A stretch of 6,384 nt of DNA. Source: an uncultured bacterium. Its GTDB lineage: Bacteria; Bacteroidota; Bacteroidia; Chitinophagales; CAIODY01. Below, in pieces: positions 1 to 5,785 of this stretch. The notes under the pieces were generated by a model. That model was not told the origin of the DNA. It ran no database searches and saw only the letters and a program-made list of their open reading frames with translations. Every line of letters starts with the position of its first letter. Positions within the stretch are counted from its first letter, which is position 1. The stretch covers positions 1-6,384 of the forward strand of contig CAIQHW010000052.1 in assembly GCA_903871715.1 (NCBI GenBank). Reading direction: 5' to 3'. The position numbers and the translations under genes are program-made.

Positions 1-281
1 GATTTATTGAAGGCAGATTTAGAGGTAGAAACATGGTTTATTCGGAAACTGAATATCGCTTTAAAATATTGCACAATGGGCTATTAGGTGGGGTGGTGTT
101 TATCAATGCCTCCTCTTTTTCAGAACCTATCAACAACAAATTTCAACAAATTAATTTGGGCAAGGGCATTGGGCTACGCATAAAAATCAATAAAAAATCG
201 AACACCAATTTTGTGATTGATTTTAGTTTTGGAACACAGCATAGTCGTGGGTTTTCCTTTAATTTAAACGAAGTATTTTAA
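1..281 (+). CDS. Omp85/BamA-TamA-like outer-membrane barrel protein, C-terminal end (partial)
   Basis: The frame is open from the left edge (first whole codon at base 3) to the TAA at 279-281, giving 92 residues. The ATG at 33 is probably an internal methionine, because the coding pattern continues upstream of it. The fragment shows alternating hydrophobic and polar strands ending in phenylalanine (NLNEVF), as expected of a beta-barrel recognised by the BAM machinery. The motif GRFRGRNM followed by EYRF, then GGVVFINASSF and LGKGIGLRIKINKK, is the pattern I know from the last strands of Bacteroidota surface-antigen proteins of the Omp85 superfamily. The Arg-rich GRFRG would be the counterpart of the conserved loop-6 RG motif. 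By family it would insert or secrete proteins at the outer membrane, but the POTRA part and most of the barrel lie outside the window, so the exact subfamily cannot be told. Confidence 0.72.
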   Translation, partial: FIEGRFRGRNMVYSETEYRFKILHNGLLGGVVFINASSFSEPINNKFQQINLGKGIGLRIKINKKSNTNFVIDFSFGTQHSRGFSFNLNEVF

Positions 282-440
282 ATAAAATTAGTCGACAGTC
301 TTTTATATTGCAACTGATGGTGCTATGACAATTGCAATGATTAACAACGAATCATCTTTTCTGTGCCCCCTCCTCTTTCTTGGTTTGATTGAAATTTAAG
401 GTTTAAATTAAGAACACTTAAAACAGTTATTTACAGATAA

Positions 441-500
441 TTTTACGTTTTTTCACTTAGTTATAAGATATAATGACTCTTTATCTTTGCGCTGAAGCAA
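441..500 (+). repeat. Promoter-region direct repeat, copy 1
   Basis: This 60-bp segment aligns without gaps to 4461-4520, 4020 bp downstream. I count 44 of 60 identical positions by eye. The best-kept blocks are TTTTACG at the left end, AATGA near the middle, and CTTTGC and AAGCAA at the right. Both copies are followed, after 25-27 bp, by an ATG. The likely explanation is duplication of the upstream region together with a paralogous gene. The blocks kept upstream of the -7 element could be a regulator site or an UP-like element, but that is inference. Confidence 0.7.
482..489 (+). promoter_or_regulatory. Bacteroidota-type -7 promoter element of the fibre gene
   Basis: The sequence TATCTTTG matches the TAnnTTTG consensus of the primary sigma factor in Bacteroidota exactly. 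The expected transcription start a few bases downstream leaves a leader of about 30 nt before the ATG at 526. No clear TTTG -33 element lies at the usual spacing; the nearest is TTAG at 457-460. The ATG is preceded by an A-rich stretch instead of a Shine-Dalgarno sequence, which is normal in this phylum. Confidence 0.6.
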
Positions 501-525
501 TATAAATTTCTACTTCTAAACAACC

Positions 526-3500
526 ATGTTATCTAAAATTATAACTAGCATCATTTTATTGTTGTTGATTATTTCAGCAACGACAAAAGCGCAAAATGTT
601 GGTATAGGCACTTCTACTCCTAACGCATCAGCTAAATTAGAAATAGCCGATGCCAACCGTGGTTTTTTGCCACCAAGAGTTGCATTAACTGCAACTTCAA
701 ATATTTCTTCACCTGTAGCTTCTCCGGCTGCTGGTTTGATGGTTTATAATACAGCAACTGCAGGAAGCGGTGCTACTGCTATAACACCAGGTTATTATTA
801 TTGCGATGGGACACAATGGGTGCGTATGATTGCACCTGCCACCACCGCTACCACAAATAACTTATCTACTTCGGGCAATGTTATTACCTCAACAGTAAAT
901 GGCACAGTTGCCACAGCAAATGCTGTAAATTCAAATTCCTTAAGCGGTAATAATTTAACAACAACGGTAAATGGTGTGGCGGCAACAGCATTAGATTTAA
1001 CACCAGCTATTACTTCTACGGCTTGGAGTTTAACGGGTAATAGCGGAACAACTGCTGGTACTAATTTTATTGGCACAACTGATAATATTGATTTCAGAAT
1101 AAAAAGAAACAATGTGAATGCTGGTTTAATAGGGTTAACCAATACAGCAATTGGTATAAACGCAGGAAATATTTCAAGCAGCAGCGGCTCAAGTAATGCA
1201 GCTTTCGGTAATGCTGCTTTAAATTCAATCACAACTGGTAATTCGAATGTTGCAATTGGTGTAAAATCATTATATAGCTTAACCACTACCTCAAACGCAG
1301 TAGCAGTAGGCGATTCAACATTGTACAACAATTCAACTGGCAATCAAAATACAGCAATTGGTTCAAAAACTTTATTCACCAATACATCTGGAAGTTATAA
1401 TACTGGCGTTGGTTCGAAAAGTTTATATGCTAATACATCAGGAACTGGAAATACAGCAATGGGGGTAAATGCTTTATATACAAACGGTTCGGGCGGCTCT
1501 AATACCTCTATAGGTTATAATTCGATGTATTACAACACGACAGGTGGAAAGAATACTGCATTAGGTTATTATTCATTATTTAAAAATACTTCGAGCAGCA
1601 ATAATACAACGATAGGCTATCAAGCCATGTATAATTCAACAACAGGGTATTCTAACGTTGCTATTGGCACCAATGCTTTTTACAACAACACAACTGGTGC
1701 AAATATGGTTGCAGTAGGCGATAGTGCATTGTATAACCAAACAAGCGGTTGTTCTGCTAATACTGCCATTGGTAGTAAATCAATATTCTCCAATACTTCT
1801 GGAAATTATAACTCTGGCTTAGGTTTTAAATCTCTTTATACCAATACTTCTGGTTCGCAAAATACTGCATTGGGCTATATGTCGGGCTATTCCAACACCA
1901 CAGGCGCAGGTGGTACAGCAACTGGTTACAACGCTTTGTATTCCAACACAACAGGAGGTTATAATTCAGCATTTGGAAATCAAGCCATGCAAAGTAATAC
2001 TACTGGTTCGCAAAATGTGGGCATTGGCACTTGGGCTTTATCATCAAACACAACTGGCGACAACAACACAGCCGTTGGTGGTTCGGCATTGACAAGCAAT
2101 ACAACTGGAACACAAAATGTGGCTATTGGGCAATCAGCATTATCATCCAACACCACAGCAAGTAATAACGTAGCCATTGGACAGTCTGCATTAGGCAGTA
2201 ATACAACTGGTTCACAAAATGCAGCCATAGGTCAATCTGCATTAGGTAGCAACACAACTGGTAGCAATAACATGGCGATGGGGCAATCTGCATTGGGTTT
2301 AAACACTACGGGTTCAAGCAATGTGGCTATTGGTCAGTCTGCATTAGCTGCAAATACCACAGGCGCAAGCAACGTAACGGTTGGTGGACAATCACAACAA
2401 AAAACTACAACAGGCAGTTACAATACCAATCTAGGTGGCTTAGGCTTAGGTAATAATACTACAGGCAGTAATAATACATCAATGGGTTACCAAGCACTTT
2501 ATAACGCCACAACTGGGAGCAATAAAACTGCAATGGGTTATCAAGCAGGTATGAGCGATACTTTAGGTTCTAACAATACATTTATTGGTTATGGTGCTGA
2601 TGCATTAAGAACAAATTATTCTAACGCCACAGCCATTGGTTATAATGCAAAGGTAGGTGCAAGCAATAGTATGGTGTTGGGTGGAACTGGCGCAAGCGCT
2701 GTGAATGTGGGGATTGGAACAACTACACCAAGTTATTTACTGCATGTTTCAGGCACTGGTGGCAGTGTACAAGGTAAAGTCGTAAGTACTGCAACAACCG
2801 ACCGAACTATTTTGAGTGCTTTCAACACAGGTACTAATGGTGGCATGTTAGATATGAGAGCTTATGGCTCAAGTTATTCAGAAACCAGATTTGGTAATAG
2901 CATGGCAGGGGCAGCCACATTAATGTCATTATCTAACGCTCCGCTTTTTATAGGTTCATTTACTAATTACGATTTGGTATTTGGAACAAATGATGCAGAG
3001 CGAATGCGTATCACTTCGGCTGGTAATATTGGCATTGGCACATCATCACCGGGTTCGGCCTTAGATGTAAAAGGAACTTTAAGATTGAGCGGTTCTACAT
3101 CTGGTTATGTTGGCTTGAAGGGGGCAGCAGCAGCAGGTTCTACTACTTATACTTTGCCAAGTGCTGATGGAACTGCCGGGCAAGTATTAAAAACGGATGG
3201 TGCTGGCAATTTAAGTTGGGTAACTGCTGGCGGTGGAAGTGGTTGGAGTTTGACAGGTAATAGCGGAACAACAGCAGGAACAAATTTTATTGGCACTACT
3301 GATGCACAAGATTTAACTTTTAAAAGAAACAGTGTAACAGCCGGAAACATAGGTGCAACAAGCACTTCACTGGGTGTTTCTTCTTCAGCAACTGGAACAA
3401 ATTCCTTAGCATTAGGCTATAGCGCTTCATCAACGATGGCAAATAGTTTGGCTATTGGCAATAATTCACAAGTACAACCAGGATCTGGAAGTACAGATGA

Positions 3501-4338
3501 TATAGCTATCGGACCATCAGCCAATGTAACTGGTGGCAGTGCTTATAATTATTCAACCGCCATCGGTTCTTCGGCGCAAGTACAAAATTCAAACGGTTTA
3601 GCAATTGGCAGAAGTGCCAATGTGAATTCTCAATATGGAATGGCCATCGGCGATGCAGCGCAAGCCCAAGCTACTTACGCCGTTTCGATTGGAACAAGTG
3701 CATACACAAATGGCAGCTATTCGGTTTCAATTGGTGGGTCATCACAAGCACAAGGAGCTTATGCTATTTCAATCGGAAAAAGTTCTTACACCAGTGCACA
3801 AGATGCTATTGCAATTGGCGATGGTGCGCAAGCGCAAGGCACAAACAATATTGCAATCGGAACAAGTTTGTATAATGGTAATGCAAACACAGTAGCCATC
3901 GGTAATTCAAGTGTTGTATCTACGCAATTCAATGGCGGCGCATATTCATCAACAAAAGCATTGGTGGTAGGCACTTCATCGAGCAATGGCAATGGGGCTT
4001 ATTTAACTTTGGGTGGCACTTGGACCAATGCTTCGGATAGAAACCTAAAAGATAATTTTACCAAAGTAGATGGCAATGAGGTGTTGAAAAAAATATCGCA
4101 ATTGGATATCAGCAAATGGCGTTATAAAGGCACTGATGAATATCACATTGGACCTATGGCGCAAGATTTTTACAAAGAATTTGAATTAGGAACTGACGAT
4201 AAACACATTAGCACCATTGATCCAAGCGGTGTTTCATTAGCTGCCATCAAAGCTTTGAATGAAAAAGTAGAAACCCAACAACAAATAATTGAAGAATTGC
4301 AAAAGCAATTGGAAGAACTAAAACAACGAATAAAATAA
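526..4338 (+). CDS. Secreted tail-fibre/YadA-head-like surface protein with C-terminal S74 intramolecular chaperone
   Basis: The gene encodes 1270 residues. Residues 1-22 form a signal peptide: Lys4, a hydrophobic Ile/Leu run, and likely cleavage at KA|QN. NVGIGTSTP follows at 24-32, the opening typical of Bacteroidota tail-fibre-domain proteins. Residues about 85-205 are Thr/Asn-rich with NGT/NGV repeats. Residues 206-720 are tandem 17-residue head repeats. Residues 726-905 hold two more GIGTxxP units and a phage-fibre-like TYTLPSADGTAGQVL stretch. Residues 948-1129 are YadA-like head repeats, mostly of 14 residues. The end, about 1166-1270, is the S74 (endosialidase-type) chaperone: SDRNLK at 1170-1175 supplies the expected Ser1170/Lys1175 pair, HIGPMAQDF lies at 1207-1215, DPSGVSLAAI follows, and 1245-1270 is a coiled coil. 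By family, the chaperone trimerises and folds the fibre, then cuts itself off just before Ser1170. The product is probably an extracellular trimeric fibre or adhesin. No lipobox, YadA anchor or type IX secretion tail is visible, so export and anchoring are unclear. It appears monocistronic, with its own promoter. The ligand cannot be inferred. Confidence 0.9.
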   Translation: MLSKIITSIILLLLIISATTKAQNVGIGTSTPNASAKLEIADANRGFLPPRVALTATSNISSPVASPAAGLMVYNTATAGSGATAITPGYYYCDGTQWVRMIAPATTATTNNLSTSGNVITSTVNGTVATANAVNSNSLSGNNLTTTVNGVAATALDLTPAITSTAWSLTGNSGTTAGTNFIGTTDNIDFRIKRNNVNAGLIGLTNTAIGINAGNISSSSGSSNAAFGNAALNSITTGNSNVAIGVKSLYSLTTTSNAVAVGDSTLYNNSTGNQNTAIGSKTLFTNTSGSYNTGVGSKSLYANTSGTGNTAMGVNALYTNGSGGSNTSIGYNSMYYNTTGGKNTALGYYSLFKNTSSSNNTTIGYQAMYNSTTGYSNVAIGTNAFYNNTTGANMVAVGDSALYNQTSGCSANTAIGSKSIFSNTSGNYNSGLGFKSLYTNTSGSQNTALGYMSGYSNTTGAGGTATGYNALYSNTTGGYNSAFGNQAMQSNTTGSQNVGIGTWALSSNTTGDNNTAVGGSALTSNTTGTQNVAIGQSALSSNTTASNNVAIGQSALGSNTTGSQNAAIGQSALGSNTTGSNNMAMGQSALGLNTTGSSNVAIGQSALAANTTGASNVTVGGQSQQKTTTGSYNTNLGGLGLGNNTTGSNNTSMGYQALYNATTGSNKTAMGYQAGMSDTLGSNNTFIGYGADALRTNYSNATAIGYNAKVGASNSMVLGGTGASAVNVGIGTTTPSYLLHVSGTGGSVQGKVVSTATTDRTILSAFNTGTNGGMLDMRAYGSSYSETRFGNSMAGAATLMSLSNAPLFIGSFTNYDLVFGTNDAERMRITSAGNIGIGTSSPGSALDVKGTLRLSGSTSGYVGLKGAAAAGSTTYTLPSADGTAGQVLKTDGAGNLSWVTAGGGSGWSLTGNSGTTAGTNFIGTTDAQDLTFKRNSVTAGNIGATSTSLGVSSSATGTNSLALGYSASSTMANSLAIGNNSQVQPGSGSTDDIAIGPSANVTGGSAYNYSTAIGSSAQVQNSNGLAIGRSANVNSQYGMAIGDAAQAQATYAVSIGTSAYTNGSYSVSIGGSSQAQGAYAISIGKSSYTSAQDAIAIGDGAQAQGTNNIAIGTSLYNGNANTVAIGNSSVVSTQFNGGAYSSTKALVVGTSSSNGNGAYLTLGGTWTNASDRNLKDNFTKVDGNEVLKKISQLDISKWRYKGTDEYHIGPMAQDFYKEFELGTDDKHISTIDPSGVSLAAIKALNEKVETQQQIIEELQKQLEELKQRIK
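1024..1083 (+). repeat. Internal direct repeat, first copy (WSLTGN…IGTTD)
   Basis: Residues 167-186 of the fibre protein begin WSLTGNSGTT and end IGTTD. All 20 residues recur exactly at 907-926 (bases 3244-3303). Similarity continues as KRNxVxAGxIG in both copies. Each copy lies just ahead of a head-repeat block, so the unit probably serves as a connector introducing a new head domain. Confidence 0.85.
1195..2574 (+). repeat. 27 tandem 17-residue (51-bp) head repeats
   Basis: Residues 224-683 of the fibre protein are 27 consecutive units with the approximate pattern N-x-A-I-G-x-x-A-L-x-x-N-T-T-G-S-x. Twenty-six units have 17 residues, and one (394-411) has 18 and carries the protein's only repeat-region cysteine (Cys409). 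Degenerate units flank the array at 206-223 and from 684 to about 720. The small-Ile-Gly core resembles YadA-type left-handed beta-roll head motifs, but each turn has three extra residues, including the Asn-Thr-Thr-Gly turn. Units at 531-615 (bases 2116-2370), sharing the GQSAL core, are the most uniform and look like the latest expansion. Confidence 0.9.
3244..3303 (+). repeat. Internal direct repeat, second copy (WSLTGN…IGTTD)
   Basis: Residues 907-926 are identical at the protein level to 167-186 (bases 1024-1083), with several synonymous differences in the DNA. This means the copy is old enough to have drifted while the protein sequence was kept. It follows a GGGSG flexible stretch and precedes the second head block. 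Confidence 0.85.
3367..3894 (+). repeat. 12 YadA-like head repeats, mostly 14 residues (42 bp)
   Basis: Residues 948-1123 of the fibre protein are 12 units of the form A/S-I-G-x-S/A-A/S-x-x-x-x-x-x-x-I/V. Ten have 14 residues and two (the third and fourth) have 18. A further partial unit, AIGNSS, follows at 1124-1129. This matches the classic 14-residue motif of YadA-type trimeric autotransporter heads. In the later part, units with a QAQ core tend to alternate with units containing YTN, YTS or YNG, which points to growth by a 28-residue pair. The second block is separate in sequence and period from the 17-residue block. Confidence 0.85.
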
Positions 4339-4460
4339 ACCACAACTCCTATTGGATGTTCCGTACTTTTTTCACTACTACCAACACAATACTTACTAAT
4401 TGTTAAGTAGTACAAATTCTAATGTAGTTATTGGATATGAGAATAGCATTCTACCTATGT

Positions 4461-4520
4461 TTTTACGCTTTTTCTCGTAGCTATTAAAATCAATGATTCT
4501 TCACCTTTGCATCAAAGCAA
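4461..4520 (+). repeat. Promoter-region direct repeat, copy 2 (diverged)
   Basis: This is the counterpart of 441-500, colinear without gaps at an offset of exactly 4020 bp. In this copy the -7 element reads CACCTTTG at 4502-4509, so the first T of TAnnTTTG has become C, which may weaken it. An ATG follows at 4548, 27 bp after the repeat; in copy 1 the gap is 25 bp. Confidence 0.7.
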
Positions 4521-4547
4521 ACCAAAATCTTTCCTACTTTACTAATC

Positions 4548-4616
4548 ATGCAATTTAAATTTTACATTGAGCAATTACAAAAGCAATTAGAGGAAATAAA
4601 AAAAACAACCCAATAG
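4548..4616 (+). pseudogene. 22-codon remnant of a tandem fibre-gene paralogue
   Basis: The ORF reads MQFKFYIEQLQKQLEEIKK then TTQ and a TAG stop. Its middle matches the coiled-coil end of the fibre protein (IEELQKQLEELK, about 1256-1267). I count 30 of 36 identical bases over that stretch, most differences being synonymous. It sits directly behind the duplicated promoter region at 4461-4520, so both ends of a fibre gene are kept while the signal peptide remainder, repeats and chaperone are gone. MQFKFYI may be the start of the lost paralogue's signal peptide fused to its last codons. The simplest reading is an internal deletion that stayed in frame. A translated small peptide is possible but nothing supports it. 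The coiled-coil match alone would be weak evidence; the two matches together make the case. Confidence 0.6.
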
Positions 4617-4623
4617 AAACAAT

Positions 4624-4669
4624 AAAATAGCGAACTACAAATTTATGAGTCCGCTATTTTGCTTTTATT
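4624..4669 (+). terminator. Intrinsic terminator after the fibre-gene remnant
   Basis: AAAATAGCG at 4624-4632 pairs with CGCTATTTT at 4652-4660. After one mismatch the stem continues with ACT 4634-4636 against AGT 4648-4650, leaving an 11-nt loop. GCTTTTATT follows on the + strand. The opposite strand would also leave the hairpin into a T-rich run, so it may work in both directions. No comparable terminator is visible between 4339 and 4547, so this may be the effective end of the fibre transcript too. Confidence 0.65.
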
Positions 4670-4811
4670 AAATAAAGGGTTATTTCTTTTGAATAGTAAA
4701 TCCCAACTTTTTTAGTACAACCAAATTCAAATTTCTCTTTGTTTTTGCTTTAACGTTTGTAGCAAATCATTAGCAAGAAAAAAAAACAAAATCTTGTGTA
4801 GCGAAATAATT
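4661..4811. other. AT-rich spacer without a recognisable gene
   Basis: No ORF of note, no exact TAnnTTTG element and no RNA-gene signature were found here. A run of nine A lies at 4778-4786. The promoter of the ABC operon should lie in this spacer or just after it, but I cannot place it. Confidence 0.5.
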
Positions 4812-4830
4812 AACGCTTTGCAGCGTTTTT
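4812..4830 (+). terminator. Terminator-like hairpin in front of the ABC operon
   Basis: AACGCT (4812-4817) and AGCGTT (4822-4827) form a perfect 6-bp stem with a TTGC tetraloop, followed by TTT and then ATTT. The form is that of a compact rho-independent terminator. It ends only about 40 bp before the ATG at 4871. It may stop read-through from upstream, with the ABC promoter lying between it and the gene, or it may lie in the leader and act as an attenuator. The sequence does not decide between these. Confidence 0.5.
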
Positions 4831-4870
4831 ATTTCAAAACTTTTTTAACTGAAACAATGTTATAGCGGCA

Positions 4871-5779
4871 ATGGAAAATGTAATTGAGTTGAATGATTTG
4901 GTGAAAATTTACGACAAGCATGTTGCCGTAAATCATTTGCATTTAAATGTTCCTAAAGGTGAAATCTTTGGCTTGTTGGGTCCGAATGGCGCAGGCAAAA
5001 GCACCACGATTAGAATGATGCTTTCGCTCATCAAACCCAATTCGGGCAGCATAAAAATTTTTGGAAAAAGTTTGTTTGAAAAGCGAAATGAAATTTTACA
5101 AAACATTGGCTGCATCATCGAAAAACCTGATTTTTATTTATACTTATCGGCTCGAAAAAATTTAGAATTGTTTGCCAAAATGAGCAAAATAAATCCAACC
5201 CAAAAAATGTTGGATGAAGTGATTGAATTGGTTGGTTTGAAAGGACGAGATACTGATAAAGTAAAAACCTATAGCCATGGAATGAAGCAACGGCTAGGCA
5301 TTGCACAAGCTTTAATTCATAATCCTGATTTAGTAATTTTAGATGAACCTACTACAGGCTTAGACCCACAAGGCATCATTGATTTGCGAAACTTGATTTT
5401 GCAATTGAAAAATGAAAAGAATAAAACGGTTGTTCTGTCATCGCACATTTTAAGTGAGATAGAATTGATTGCTGATAGCATGGCGATTATCAACAAAGGC
5501 GAAGTGGCGGTACAAGGCAAGGTGAATGAATTACTTTCCACCGAAGATTTGTTGGTGTTCATTGAACCCATTAATATTGCTCAATTACAAGCTATTTTGG
5601 CAAATTCGCAATGGCGAAAGAATGAAGTTTCAGTGGATAAAACGCAAATCAGTTTGCGATTATCGAAAGAGGAAATTCCTGCGCTGATTAATTATTTGAA
5701 TGAAAACAAAGTGGAGTTGTTTGCCATTCAGTACCGCAAAAAATTAGAGGATTATTTTTTAAAACTTACTCATTCCTAA
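4871..5779 (+). CDS. ABC transporter ATP-binding protein (BcrA-like exporter type)
   Basis: This 302-residue protein is a complete single ABC ATPase. Walker A is GPNGAGKST at 37-45, the signature is YSHGMKQ at 134-140, Walker B is LVILDEP at 154-160, the D-loop is GLDP at 163-166, and the switch histidine is His192 in LSSHILSE. The Q-loop region reads IIEKPDFY (82-89), with Glu84 where many ABC ATPases have Gln; this is common in the bacitracin-exporter-like group. Residues from about 215 form the extra C-terminal domain usual in this group, ending DYFLKLTHS. The protein would hydrolyse ATP at the inner face of the cytoplasmic membrane to drive the permease encoded 6 bp downstream. The start at 4871 fits the conserved N-terminus (MENVIELNDLVKIY) and has no in-frame rival. 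The substrate is unknown: the group includes peptide-antibiotic, lipid and nitrous-oxide-cluster exporters, and neighbours do not narrow it. Confidence 0.93.
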   Translation: MENVIELNDLVKIYDKHVAVNHLHLNVPKGEIFGLLGPNGAGKSTTIRMMLSLIKPNSGSIKIFGKSLFEKRNEILQNIGCIIEKPDFYLYLSARKNLELFAKMSKINPTQKMLDEVIELVGLKGRDTDKVKTYSHGMKQRLGIAQALIHNPDLVILDEPTTGLDPQGIIDLRNLILQLKNEKNKTVVLSSHILSEIELIADSMAIINKGEVAVQGKVNELLSTEDLLVFIEPINIAQLQAILANSQWRKNEVSVDKTQISLRLSKEEIPALINYLNENKVELFAIQYRKKLEDYFLKLTHS

Positions 5780-5785
5780 AATAAA

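Noticed and set aside
307..338. ATTGCAA/TTGCAAT inverted repeat in the spacer after the barrel gene
   Set aside because: The stem is 7 bp with a loop of about 18 nt and no T-run follows, so it supports neither a terminator nor a clear operator.
798..1343. A 181-codon reading frame on the minus strand inside the fibre gene
   Set aside because: It is a shadow of the Thr/Asn/Gly-rich coding repeats. Its product is a low-complexity Val/Pro/Leu string with no domain, and the + strand frame is clearly coding.
1195..2574. Tandem repeats as a CRISPR array
   Set aside because: The repeats are adjacent 51-bp coding units in one open frame, with no unique spacers between constant repeats.
3635..3895. 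An 86-codon + strand frame overlapping the second head-repeat block
   Set aside because: It lies in another frame of the repeats, and its Gln/Lys-rich product simply reflects shifted reading of repeated codons.
526..4338. Prophage tail fibre in place of a cellular surface protein
   Set aside because: The S74 domain and phage-fibre-like stretches allow it, but the signal peptide, own promoter and lack of any phage structural gene in the window argue for a host surface protein.
4390..4409. TACTTA/TAAGTA inverted repeat after the fibre gene
   Set aside because: It is a 6-bp AT-rich stem with no T-run, too weak to call the fibre gene's terminator.
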